A DNA stretch of 64,000 nucleotides, taken from positions 351,501 through 415,500 of the forward strand of contig NC_010337.2 in assembly GCF_000019165.1 (NCBI RefSeq). The letters run 5' to 3'. A model generated the notes under the pieces. The model was given only the letters and a program-made list of their open reading frames with translations, did no database searches and was not told the origin of the DNA. This stretch comes from Heliomicrobium modesticaldum Ice1. Lineage in GTDB: Bacteria; Bacillota; Desulfitobacteriia; Heliobacteriales; Heliobacteriaceae. Of the stretch, positions 8,591 through 16,736 are shown piece after piece. Made by a program: the position numbers and the translations under genes. Numbering within the stretch: position 1 is the first letter of the stretch; every line of letters starts with the position of its first letter.

Positions 8591-9049
8591 CTATGTACTC
8601 GGCCTCTCTCTCCCATGGGGTGTGGAACGGTGGCAATCGATACAGTTTTGGCCGTCCGGTTCTGCCTTCGCCAAATTGGTCTGGGCTACCAGGTCGTCAT
8701 GACAGCGCAGGCAGTTGCGCTGAATGATAGGCTTACTGGCCTCATAGAGCTTTAGGTGGTCCGGTGGCGTTAGCACCGTGTTAACGAAAGCATGCTGCGA
8801 ACCGGCATACACCTTGGACCAGGTTTTGGCGGCAAAGTTCCGCTGGTCCGTATGGCAGTCGTTGCAACCAGCCACCTCCCGGTGGGAGGAGTGTTGCCAG
8901 GAGGCCATGTAGTTGTCCATGACATGACAGGTCCCGCAAAAAGCGGAGTTGCCGGTAATCTTGTGCATGGCCGCCGTTGCTGTGCCAGCCGCCAACAGAA
9001 ATATGCCGCCGGCGAGGATGATGATCTTTGTCTTCTTCGCCCTATCCAC
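8591..9049 (-). CDS. nrfH: NrfH-type tetrahaem menaquinol dehydrogenase
   Basis: 152 aa, of the NapC/NirT/NrfH family. A single N-terminal membrane anchor (residues 8-27) precedes four CxxCH sites: CGTCH, CNDCH, CLRCH and CIDCH. It oxidises menaquinol and passes electrons to NrfA, the product of the next gene. The start is GTG at 9049 behind a run of G. A Crp/Fnr-like palindrome lies about 110 nt upstream, fitting induction by anaerobiosis or nitrite. Confidence 0.95.
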   Translation of the reverse strand: MDRAKKTKIIILAGGIFLLAAGTATAAMHKITGNSAFCGTCHVMDNYMASWQHSSHREVAGCNDCHTDQRNFAAKTWSKVYAGSQHAFVNTVLTPPDHLKLYEASKPIIQRNCLRCHDDLVAQTNLAKAEPDGQNCIDCHRSTPHGRERPST

Positions 9050-9158
9050 CCCGTCGTTCCCCCCCTTCTCCGGACAAATCTCCTTCCTTCGAACCCTTGC
9101 TGCGGCTCATCCCCCTTCCGCTTTTTCCTTCAGTGTACAAAATCATCGCCGTAGATTT

Positions 9159-9174
9159 TGTGATTTTTATCACC
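9159..9174. promoter_or_regulatory. Crp/Fnr-family box upstream of nrfHA
   Basis: TGTGA-N6-TCACC matches the Crp/Fnr-family consensus TGTGA-N6-TCACA at nine of ten positions. It is the only such site seen in the nrfH upstream region, centred about 117 nt before the start codon. Confidence 0.5.
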
Positions 9175-9301
9175 ATTTTGGAGAAAGTTTCTGCATTCAC
9201 GAAATTTGTGGCACTTTTTCTCGAACCATCAGTCCTTTCCCTGCTTGGCGAAAAAAATCACTCCGGCTTCACTGTCCGGAGCGACCCTCACAGGCGTCAT
9301 G

Positions 9302-10240
9302 CTACTTTTTCAAAAACCGGGCAATGCCGTCGAGAACCAGGTTCTGCACCGTCGGCGACTTCATCAGGTTCATCACCGTGCCCATGATCCCTCTCGACGC
9401 TGGCGCGGCAGCAGCCGTTCCCCCACCGCCTTTTCCCAGAAACATGGAGGCCAGGTTCATCATGGCGCCCAGGTCGAGGCCGCCGACGCCGGTGCCGGCC
9501 GGCGCGGGGGCCGAAGAGGCCGCAGCCGCCGCCGCATCCTGCTCTTCCAGGCGGCGCATCCGGTTATAGACCCAGGTCCCCCGCTTCGGCTTGATGCCAA
9601 AGTAGCCCATCGTCCGCACCAGAGAATCGAGGGCGCTGTCGGCCTCTCTGGCCATCGATTCCATCCGGTGGACATTGGACTTGAGGCGGGCCACCTCTTT
9701 TTCGATCCGCTCCAGATCAAGGCCCTTTGCCATCAGCGTGCGCAGCAGCGCCAGGGATTCACCGCTGCCTCCCTCTCCGCCGTCGCCCGACCGGTCCGCG
9801 TCACCGGGAACACCCGTCTTATCTCCCGCCGCCACATTGTCACCTATGGCCGGCAAAGCCAGCAGGTTAGACAGGATGGAACTGACATCGGGCGAAGATT
9901 CTCCATCAGCGCTCCTTTCAGTGTCGTTTTCGCTGACATCCTCAAGGGCCGCCTTTTTTCCGGCATGCTTCTTTCCACTTCTGCCCTTTCCTCTCCCGCC
10001 CTCTCTGTATCTTCCATCTCCATTTCTGCCCTCTCCGCTGCCATCGCCCCTGTCAGGGCGGTCCTGCTCCCAGGGAAGGATAAGGGAGGTTCTTTTCTTC
10101 GTTCTCCTTTTACGTCTCCTCCCTGTCACTGCCGGAGCTTGCAAACGTTCCTCCGCTTCCAATAAACTCACAATATCGCCGGGCATGTTGCCCCGGCGCC
10201 GGCTGTTGGAGCGGCGCCGGGCGCCGGTTCTTCGCCTCAT
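9302..10240 (-). CDS. Hypothetical protein, basic low-complexity N-terminus
   Basis: 312 aa, not recognised. The first half is rich in Arg, Lys, Gly and Asp and is probably disordered. A short coiled coil follows (ERIEKEVARLKSNVHRMES near residue 190), then an Ala/Pro linker and a hydrophobic C-terminus with two Met/Leu/Gly-rich helices (GLDLGAMMNLASMFLGKG and GIMGTVMNLMKS). This recalls spore-associated YqfQ-like proteins in layout only. GGAGGT lies 6 nt before the ATG at 10240; an in-frame TTG at 10270 has no good site. Confidence 0.6.
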   Translation of the reverse strand: MRRRTGARRRSNSRRRGNMPGDIVSLLEAEERLQAPAVTGRRRKRRTKKRTSLILPWEQDRPDRGDGSGEGRNGDGRYREGGRGKGRSGKKHAGKKAALEDVSENDTERSADGESSPDVSSILSNLLALPAIGDNVAAGDKTGVPGDADRSGDGGEGGSGESLALLRTLMAKGLDLERIEKEVARLKSNVHRMESMAREADSALDSLVRTMGYFGIKPKRGTWVYNRMRRLEEQDAAAAAASSAPAPAGTGVGGLDLGAMMNLASMFLGKGGGGTAAAAPASRGIMGTVMNLMKSPTVQNLVLDGIARFLKK

Positions 10241-10323
10241 AGCCCCACCTCCGGATCCTATAGCGTCCAAGGATATCCACTATAGTGTACTGGAGGCGGA
10301 AAAAATTGGTGCAAAGGATCTTC

Positions 10324-11547
10324 TTAACAACATTGTCCGCCGAGAAGCCCGTCCAAGGCCTCGACCACGTCGGCGTCCAGATGTCTCCGATAGGCCATCT
10401 CCTTCAGCATCCCCTGGATAGCCGCTGTCTCCAACCCTTTGCGGTAAGGACGGTCGGCCGCCAACGCCTCGTAGACATCGGCTACGGCGATGATGCGCGC
10501 TTCCATCGGCAGCATCTCTCCGGTGATCCCCAGGAAATAGCCGGATCCATCAAGCCGCTCGTGATGGGCCGACGCCCAGAGGGCGATCGTCTCCAAGGCC
10601 GGGATCTGGTTCAATATACAGGCCGTATAGTAAGGATGGTTCCGCACCAGATCAAACTCCTTCGCCGTCAAGGGGCCCGCCTTCTCCAGGATCGCCTTGG
10701 GGATGGCAATCTTGCCGAGATCGTGCAGCAATCCGGCCAGATAGATTTGATGCTTCCGCGCTTCCGGCAAAGCCATAGCGCCGGCGATCCGCCGAGACCA
10801 GTCAGCCACATTGCGGCTGTGATCGGCTGTAAAGGGCGTCTTCACGTCGATAAAACGCGCGAAGGCCTTGCCGAGCAGGTGCATCGTCCCGCCGGCCAGG
10901 GTGATTGTCTCTTCGGGACGGAAGCGATCGACGACCCGTCCCTGGGAGAAGGCAAAGAGATCGAGGCAGAAGGCGCGGTCCCGCAGCAGCGCCTTCAGGG
11001 CGGCCACAATGGCCGGATCAAAAACGCCGGTGTCGCGCTGGAAGTAATCCTCGACTCGGGTCCGCCAGTTCCAAAAATCGCGGTGCTCTCCGCCGACCCG
11101 TTCTGCAGCCACAGCGACGGCCAGGATGCGCGCCACCAACGGGATAGCCTGCCCGCGCAACGCCAAGGGACCGCTGCCGTCCCATCGCTCCCATCGCCGA
11201 TGCAAGGCTTGGTCGGCATCGATGAGACTCGTAACGGAATCGAGTTTCCCTTCCTCTTCAAAAACCTGGCAGAGGGGGCAGAGTTGATTTTGGGAAGACA
11301 CACCGATATCATGAAGCAGGGCGGCGTAGTAAAGGGCGTCCCGCTCACTCCCGCCGATGCAAAGCGCCTGGGCCACATGGTCGGCCAAGAAAGAGATCGA
11401 CTGGGCATGCCGCAAGGGCTTGCCTTCCGCCAGGTCGATGGCCAGTGAAAAACCGCCGATCAAGTCAGGCAGCGCGACATGGACAGGTGCCGGCTGTTCT
11501 AACGTCTGATGAAACGAAATGTGGGCAAACTCCCTGTTGACGGACAT
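10324..11547 (-). CDS. HD-GYP domain protein, probable cyclic-di-GMP phosphodiesterase
   Basis: 407 aa with two HD-type halves. The N-terminal half has HAQSISFLADHV and AALLHDIG, with a cysteine pair CPLC beyond. The C-terminal half is a full HD-GYP domain: DHSRNVADWSRRI, LLHDLGKIAIP, the HH of ASAHHERLDGSGY and IIAVADVYEALAADRPYR. HD-GYP enzymes hydrolyse cyclic di-GMP; the first half may be a degenerate regulatory copy. No receiver or membrane domain is present. The ATG has GAGGAGGG upstream, and a Fur-like palindrome lies 78 nt before it. Confidence 0.88.
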   Translation of the reverse strand: MSVNREFAHISFHQTLEQPAPVHVALPDLIGGFSLAIDLAEGKPLRHAQSISFLADHVAQALCIGGSERDALYYAALLHDIGVSSQNQLCPLCQVFEEEGKLDSVTSLIDADQALHRRWERWDGSGPLALRGQAIPLVARILAVAVAAERVGGEHRDFWNWRTRVEDYFQRDTGVFDPAIVAALKALLRDRAFCLDLFAFSQGRVVDRFRPEETITLAGGTMHLLGKAFARFIDVKTPFTADHSRNVADWSRRIAGAMALPEARKHQIYLAGLLHDLGKIAIPKAILEKAGPLTAKEFDLVRNHPYYTACILNQIPALETIALWASAHHERLDGSGYFLGITGEMLPMEARIIAVADVYEALAADRPYRKGLETAAIQGMLKEMAYRRHLDADVVEALDGLLGGQCC

Positions 11548-11624
11548 GCTAGCCCTCCTCTATGCAACGCAGCGCCTCCCCGGTTTCCCTGAAGACGGTT
11601 TTATGTAGTCCTTTTCATTTTAAT

Positions 11625-11639
11625 TGAAAACAATTTTCA
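11625..11639. promoter_or_regulatory. Fur-like palindrome upstream of the HD-GYP gene
   Basis: TGAAAACAATTTTCA is a near-perfect palindrome (6-3-6, extended one base on each side) and matches 12 of 14 defined positions of the 7-1-7 Fur consensus. It lies 78 nt upstream of the HD-GYP start. Regulator identity is inferred. Confidence 0.4.
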
Positions 11640-11682
11640 ATGTCAATGCCACTCCGATTTTAGAGCCACTCCCCTGATCTTA

Positions 11683-11708
11683 AAAGCCCCCGCCTGCGCG
11701 GGGGCTTT
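11683..11708 (-). terminator. Terminator of the 99-aa hypothetical gene
   Basis: An 11-bp perfect stem (11683-11693 with 11698-11708) is followed by TTTT on the minus strand. The plus side also has T-rich sequence, so it may work in both directions. Confidence 0.75.
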
Positions 11709-11744
11709 CTTTGCCACAACATATGAATGAGAAGCTGATAGATC

Positions 11745-12044
11745 TTAGAGCATCTTGCGAATCTGCTCCAGTGCCGCCTTGTCTTTGTCGGACACCTTCT
11801 GGGTCTTCATCAGTTGATCGAGCAGTGCCTTGATCTGCTTGCCCTGTTCCGGCGACAGGTAGCGTGTGAACTGTGACACCAGTTGCACCGCCTGATTGCG
11901 TTCGGCGTCATTCAGACCCTTCTTTTGTTTCACCTTGTCGATGAACCCCTTGACCTGTTTTTCCTGCTCGGCGCCGATGGGCAGATTGATATTGCCTTGA
12001 TTCATCAACTGGCCCAGAACCTCTTTTAGGTTGCTCAAATCCAT
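11745..12044 (-). CDS. Small helical hypothetical protein
   Basis: 99 aa, highly charged and predicted all-helical, with no membrane segment or Cys. Its segments LSPEQGKQIKALLDQLMK and KAALEQIRKML look like amphipathic helices. GGGAGG lies 8 nt before the ATG at 12044; a longer frame from 12101 lacks a good site. Function not recognised. Confidence 0.7.
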   Translation of the reverse strand: MDLSNLKEVLGQLMNQGNINLPIGAEQEKQVKGFIDKVKQKKGLNDAERNQAVQLVSQFTRYLSPEQGKQIKALLDQLMKTQKVSDKDKAALEQIRKML

Positions 12045-12138
12045 AACCCGCTGCCTCCCCAAAAACAAAATCTCATCTGCGATCATGATATTCGGGGACA
12101 AGGCGACGGGTTCCAGCCCCTCCAGGTTGAAGCTTCAA

Positions 12139-12261
12139 TCAGCGACGCTTCGGCCAATAGCGGTGGCCGAGGTAAAAGAGCATCATGATCACCGGGATGT
12201 GCAGGCCCCACCAGGCCCAGCGCAAAAACTCGAAGGCCGTTCCGTCGAGGGGATTGCCCAC
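12139..12261 (-). CDS. 40-residue single-pass membrane microprotein
   Basis: Read by hand from GTG 12261 to TGA 12139. The 40-aa product has a hydrophobic Trp-rich core (FLRWAWWGLHIPVIMMLFYL) and a basic tail ending RYWPKRR, which predicts one membrane helix with the tail inside. GAGGAGGGAGG stands directly upstream, much stronger than expected by chance. It lies 94 nt upstream of the 99-aa gene on the same strand. No family recognised. Confidence 0.6.
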   Translation of the reverse strand: MGNPLDGTAFEFLRWAWWGLHIPVIMMLFYLGHRYWPKRR

Positions 12262-12404
12262 CGTCCTCCCTCCTCCTCAAGGACCGTCTATCCCAAACCC
12301 TATGCGCCGACCTTTTCGGTTAGAACCGGCGCAACCTCATGTTCTGCCGCCGGAACTGGCATGCTATAGGGAAAAGGGGAATTGCCCGTAAGGAGTGGAT
12401 CGGC

Positions 12405-14426
12405 ATGGTTGCGCGCCCTCGTGTTCCCTATTTTTCTTTTCTCTCGATCACCTTGTTTTTGGCCATTACCCTGTCAGTGATAGGACTTTTCCCGATAGGT
12501 TTTTTTCCAATAGGCCTTTTCCAACTCGAACTTCTCGCCCCTATATCGCTGCCGGCCGCCTATGCCGAAAAACCGCCGCTTCCAGCCTCGGCGCCGCCCC
12601 TCGATTATCGGATCCAGTGCCGTTACTTCCCCGAAAGGACAACCATCGTCGGTCGGGTAGATTTGACCTGGCCTTTTCCCGGCGCACAACCGCTGGAACA
12701 GTTGGCGCTCCACCTCTACCCCAACGCCTTCCGTCCCGGCTCCACCTTCCGGAAGGAATCGTCAGGCAAGCACCGGGGCTACACAGCCGGCCAGGGCGAC
12801 GATGGCGAGATGGAAGTGACCCGGATCACCGCTAACTACGACGGGGAAAGCATCGACGTGACCAAAAGCCTCCGCTACATCCAACCTGATGACAACAACC
12901 TGAACGATAAAACCCTGGCCGCCGTCGACCTCCCCCGTCCCCTCCGCCCAGGCCAAAGGCTGGAATTGGCCATCGAGTTTCGCACCCGACTGCCCCGCGT
13001 CTACGCCCGCTCCGGCACGGCGGGGCCCTTCGTCATGGCCGGTCAGTGGTACCCCAAGCTGGCCGCCTTTGAGCGCTACGGGCAGCGAGGCCGGACCCGG
13101 GAAGGGTTCAACCTGCACCAGTTCCACGCCAACAGCGAGTTTTACGCCAACTTCGCCAACTACGACGTGCAGATCACCCTGCCGAAAGGGTACACCGTAG
13201 GCGCTACCGGTCAGGAGACGGCGCCGCCAGTGGTGCAGGATGGCCTCCAGACCGTCCGCTTCGGCCAGGCCTGGGTCCACGACTTCGCCTGGTCTGCCGA
13301 TCCGCGTTTTCGCCTCTTCACCCGCACCGTCACGCCCCAAGGCGGCCGGCCGGTGGAGATTCGCCTCTATTGCCAAAAGGATCATGTCCATACGGCCGAT
13401 CGACAACTGGACGCCGTCGCCGCCGCCCTGGAGGGTTTGGCCGCCTACGGCCCCTACCCCTATGCCGTTTTGACGGTGATCGACCCACCCGCTGACGCTC
13501 CCGGCGCCGGCGGGATGGAGTATCCCACCCTGATCACCGGCGGCACGCCGAGCTTCCCCGGCGAACGTTCCGCTGAACCGGACCGCCTGCTGATCCACGA
13601 AGCGGCCCACCAGTATTGGTACGGCTTGGTAGCAAGCAACGAGTTTGAGGAGGCCTGGCTCGACGAGGGATTGACCACCTACACCGAAGGCAAGATCCTG
13701 GAACGTTACAAGGCGGACACGCGCATCCCGGTTCGCTTTTTCGGCTTCCCCCTATTGTACTCACCTTTGCGGGACGGCTGTCCGGGGCTCTTTCGCGCCG
13801 CCCTCGGCCCCTGGGTTCCCGATCCGATCCGGCTGGACTCCTGGAAATTCGCCTCCGAACAGTCCTACGCCGTCTCCGTCTACAACCGCGCCGCCCTCGC
13901 CCTTTATTCGCTGGAGCGGCTGATCGGCGAAGAGAAGATGCAGGCGATCCTGTCGACCTACTGCAGCCGCTGGTCCTTCCGCCACCCCGGGACGGAGGAC
14001 TTCCTGCGCATCGTCGCCGAAAAGGCGGGCGATCGGGCAGCCAAACTGTTTCAACAATGGCTGTCTACCCCAGGCGCCCTCGACTACGCCGTCGGTTCCG
14101 TCCGAATGGCGAAGGGCCCCGACGGCCCCGTCTGGACGATCCGCATCGACCGCCGGGGCGAACTGGGTGCGCCTGTAGAAGTGGCGGTCATCGGAAAAGA
14201 CGGTCAGAGGCAGCAGTTTTTCTGGGATGACGGAGAGCGGTACAAGGAGTTTACCCTGCCTGGCACAGCACCGGAGGCGGTGGTAGTCGACCCTGGGGAG
14301 AAACTGGCCTTGGACATCAACCGGTTAAACAATTTCTGGGCAAAAGAACAAAACAACGCAGCGGCGTTGCGATGGTCGCTCTTCGTGGCGGCTGTTTGTC
14401 AAGGGTTGATGGCGGTGGGGTTATAA
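12405..14426 (+). CDS. M1-family (gluzincin) metallopeptidase, membrane-anchored or secreted
   Basis: 673 aa. An N-terminal hydrophobic stretch (about residues 10-45) acts as signal or anchor. The M1 fold shows in the N-terminal beta domain, the substrate-binding GGMEYPTLI near residue 378, the zinc motif HEAAHQYWYG and the third ligand in EAWLDEGLTTYTEGK. Together these specify a zinc aminopeptidase acting outside the cell, probably on peptides. The C-terminal region after the catalytic domain is short and ends in another hydrophobic patch. AAGGAG precedes the ATG at 12405; the frame is open to 12339 without a better site. Confidence 0.9.
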   Translation: MVARPRVPYFSFLSITLFLAITLSVIGLFPIGFFPIGLFQLELLAPISLPAAYAEKPPLPASAPPLDYRIQCRYFPERTTIVGRVDLTWPFPGAQPLEQLALHLYPNAFRPGSTFRKESSGKHRGYTAGQGDDGEMEVTRITANYDGESIDVTKSLRYIQPDDNNLNDKTLAAVDLPRPLRPGQRLELAIEFRTRLPRVYARSGTAGPFVMAGQWYPKLAAFERYGQRGRTREGFNLHQFHANSEFYANFANYDVQITLPKGYTVGATGQETAPPVVQDGLQTVRFGQAWVHDFAWSADPRFRLFTRTVTPQGGRPVEIRLYCQKDHVHTADRQLDAVAAALEGLAAYGPYPYAVLTVIDPPADAPGAGGMEYPTLITGGTPSFPGERSAEPDRLLIHEAAHQYWYGLVASNEFEEAWLDEGLTTYTEGKILERYKADTRIPVRFFGFPLLYSPLRDGCPGLFRAALGPWVPDPIRLDSWKFASEQSYAVSVYNRAALALYSLERLIGEEKMQAILSTYCSRWSFRHPGTEDFLRIVAEKAGDRAAKLFQQWLSTPGALDYAVGSVRMAKGPDGPVWTIRIDRRGELGAPVEVAVIGKDGQRQQFFWDDGERYKEFTLPGTAPEAVVVDPGEKLALDINRLNNFWAKEQNNAAALRWSLFVAAVCQGLMAVGL

Positions 14427-14446
14427 GGGGCGTGATTCACGGCTGA

Positions 14447-15148
14447 TTATTTTTCCTCTTTTTCAAAGTCCTTTCTGAAGGATGCCTTGAGTGCCGCCTG
14501 CTTTTTGCTCCTGCCCAGTAATATCACCCCAACCGTAAAAACAGCAGGCACCAGCCATCCCAGAACCGGCGTGCCGGCGATACCACCTTTTAAGTACGGC
14601 TCATGGGTTACCATCGAACCGGCCGTCCAAGCGATGACACCGGCGCCAAGATATAGGATGATCGGAAACCGTTCCACCAACCGAATAAAGAGGGTGCTGC
14701 CCCATACGACAATGGGCACACTGATCAATAGTCCCAGAACAACGAGAAGGAAACTGCCGTGGGCAGCGCCTGCGACAGCGAGCACATTGTCGATGCCCAT
14801 AACAGCATCAGCGATGACGATCGTTCGGATCGCTGCCATTACATTTTTTTCCGGCTTGATGTCATGCTCTTTTTCTTCGACGATCAGCTTATAGGCGATC
14901 CAAAGCAACAGCAAGCCCCCTATGAAGAGCAAGCCGGGGATTTTCAACAGCCCTACGACGGCTACCGTAGCGATCGCGCGTATGATTATCGCCCCTACTG
15001 TCCCCCAAATGATAGCCTTTCGTTGATGTTCCCTCGGAAGGTTTCTTGCCGCCAACCCAATCACGATAGCGTTATCCCCCGCAAGGACTAAATCGATGGC
15101 GACAATGGCAAGCAATGAGCTGACAAAAGCCGGTGTGATAAATTCCAA
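14447..15148 (-). CDS. TerC/YjbE-family integral membrane protein
   Basis: 233 aa with about seven membrane helices. The family signature appears twice: VAIDLVLAGDNAIVIGLA near residue 16 and IADAVMGIDNVLAVAGAA near residue 125, each with the conserved Asp-Asn pair. TerC/YkoY-type proteins are linked to manganese export and metal loading of secreted proteins. The start is a TTG at 15148 with AAAGGAGG exactly 8 nt upstream; the frame is open to 15304. I see no yybP-ykoY manganese riboswitch motif upstream. Confidence 0.9.
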   Translation of the reverse strand: MEFITPAFVSSLLAIVAIDLVLAGDNAIVIGLAARNLPREHQRKAIIWGTVGAIIIRAIATVAVVGLLKIPGLLFIGGLLLLWIAYKLIVEEKEHDIKPEKNVMAAIRTIVIADAVMGIDNVLAVAGAAHGSFLLVVLGLLISVPIVVWGSTLFIRLVERFPIILYLGAGVIAWTAGSMVTHEPYLKGGIAGTPVLGWLVPAVFTVGVILLGRSKKQAALKASFRKDFEKEEK

Positions 15149-15278
15149 ACCACACGCCTCCTTTACGCTTATGGTGCTTATCTGTTCGAGAAAGAATGAT
15201 TTGAATATCATTCCAATCTTTTTTGCTGAGGCGGACCTGCTTTTGGCACGAAAGCAAGACCGAAACCCCGGAATGATC

Positions 15279-15308
15279 AAGAGTGTGCCCGATGCTAGGC
15301 ACACTCTT
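15279..15308 (-). terminator. Strong stem-loop between two membrane-protein genes
   Basis: An 11-bp perfect stem (15279-15289 with 15298-15308) has an 8-nt loop but only a weak T run on either strand. It is probably the terminator of the gene at 15371, or a processing hairpin. Confidence 0.5.
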
Positions 15309-15370
15309 TGTTCCAGACCAGAACCGTGAGCGGGGTCTTTCTCAGAACAAGTTTTCCACAGGCCAGTCCT

Positions 15371-16126
15371 TTACCTCTTTAAGTGGCTATCATCACCAAA
15401 CTGCCTTCTAAGATGCTGCTTGAAGGCCTCTTCAAAGAGCTTGTTCATTTCCACGGCGTCATTGTAGGAATCCCAGATGCCAAACACGTAAATGGACGGA
15501 AAAAACATCAGCCAATGATAGTCCAACAGATTGCCGATCGCTTCCATTCGACCGGTAAATGTATAGATGACTGCCTGTGGAAAATGGGAGAGGTAAATGA
15601 TGGTCACCAGCCATAATGAGAGGATGACGCCCTTTACCGTCTTCATGTTATAGATGTGACCAAACCCGACGAACAGGGCGGACCAACCGGCCGCAACCCA
15701 GGGATTTTTATGACTTAAATAATTGACTCCCACGATGGAATAGTTGGTAAACTTAAGCTGTCGTTTTTTCTGTTTTCGCTCCAGATCGACAAGCGTATTT
15801 AACTCAACGCTCATGCGATACCCGTCAAAGATTGCAAAACAAAAAACGGAGACGTAAACCAGCGCCCAACCTTCATCGATGACGTCCTGTGCGGCCTGAA
15901 ACCTCCCGGTAAAGGTATACAGAATGGCCATATTCACGTTCGCCTTTAAGTTGACATAGCTTTCCCAGGTCATGAGGATCAGGCCCTTAAAATACTCACC
16001 CATCCATAGATGCCCCAGACCGGGCAACGCCGCCGACCACCAGGCAGCCATCCAAGGGTTTTTTTTATGAAAGATCCCTAGGGAGATGCCGGCCATCTGC
16101 ATTCGCTTGATGCGAAACTGGCTCAT
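15371..16126 (-). CDS. Membrane protein with two copies of one domain
   Basis: 251 aa, no family recognised. It is an internal duplication: residues 20-112 and 139-231 share KNPW-AA-WSA, a Gly-rich G-GH turn, KG-IL--W, Y-FTGR and F-I-D-Y---VE-N-L in the same order. Each copy has two or three membrane helices, and a Lys/Arg-rich linker (residues 116-125) joins them. The N-P-W-A-A/G-x-G-H-x-Y pattern recalls small TM2-like or DUF5683-like membrane modules, but that is only a likeness. The ATG is divergent from the gene at 16199 over a 72-nt gap. Confidence 0.7.
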   Translation of the reverse strand: MSQFRIKRMQMAGISLGIFHKKNPWMAAWWSAALPGLGHLWMGEYFKGLILMTWESYVNLKANVNMAILYTFTGRFQAAQDVIDEGWALVYVSVFCFAIFDGYRMSVELNTLVDLERKQKKRQLKFTNYSIVGVNYLSHKNPWVAAGWSALFVGFGHIYNMKTVKGVILSLWLVTIIYLSHFPQAVIYTFTGRMEAIGNLLDYHWLMFFPSIYVFGIWDSYNDAVEMNKLFEEAFKQHLRRQFGDDSHLKR

Positions 16127-16198
16127 GGTTTATCCTCCAGCGCACTTTGCCCTTAGAATAGCCATGTTTTTTTCGTTTATACTAAATAAGGTGATCCT

Positions 16199-16678
16199 AT
16201 GCGGTTGATCTACGGGTTGTTCAAAACGACCCTGAAGACAGAGTTAGGGATTTATGCGCTGTTGGAAAAAGGGTTTCACCGAGAAAAAGTGCGCGTCGTT
16301 CCCCTCGACGCCACGGTGAGCGCAACCTCTCAGGTGATCGATTCGATGTATAAATCAGACGGACTCAGTTTGTTCGACGGAATGGCCCTGTCTGCCTCGA
16401 TCGGCATGTTGTTCGGCGTCATTTTCGGCTCTGTCCTGTATGTTGGACCCATCGCCCTCGGGATCATCGGATTTTTTCTGGGAGCAGGTATCGGCTATTG
16501 GGTAGACCAAAAGATGAGCAAAGACTTGCATCACAATGTTCCCGGCCCTTCCGGAGAGATTATCGTCTCAGTGGAATGTGATACAGAGGAGGAGCAGGAA
16601 ACGGCCGAAGCGATTTTCAGAGAGTATCAAGCGGTTGCCTTGGGCGTTTTCCCACCATCAACCACGAGGATTGGTTGA
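16199..16678 (+). CDS. Hypothetical protein with glycine-zipper membrane segment
   Basis: 159 aa. A cytoplasmic N-terminal part is followed by two close membrane helices rich in Gly (SIGMLFGVIFGSVLYVG and IALGIIGFFLGAGIGYW), then an acidic C-terminal domain with DTEEEQETAEAIF. Glycine-zipper pairs of this kind occur in stress-related membrane proteins; no specific family is recognised. AAGGTGAT precedes the ATG. Confidence 0.65.
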   Translation: MRLIYGLFKTTLKTELGIYALLEKGFHREKVRVVPLDATVSATSQVIDSMYKSDGLSLFDGMALSASIGMLFGVIFGSVLYVGPIALGIIGFFLGAGIGYWVDQKMSKDLHHNVPGPSGEIIVSVECDTEEEQETAEAIFREYQAVALGVFPPSTTRIG

Positions 16679-16736
16679 TGAAGGCTCTTTGCGGTCTGTC
16701 CGATTTGGAGAAGCCATAGGATGTGATCAGGAGGTG

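Noticed and set aside
14984-15370. A yybP-ykoY manganese riboswitch was looked for upstream of TerC
   Set aside because: The conserved GGGGAGUAGC-type element is not found; only a plain hairpin is present.
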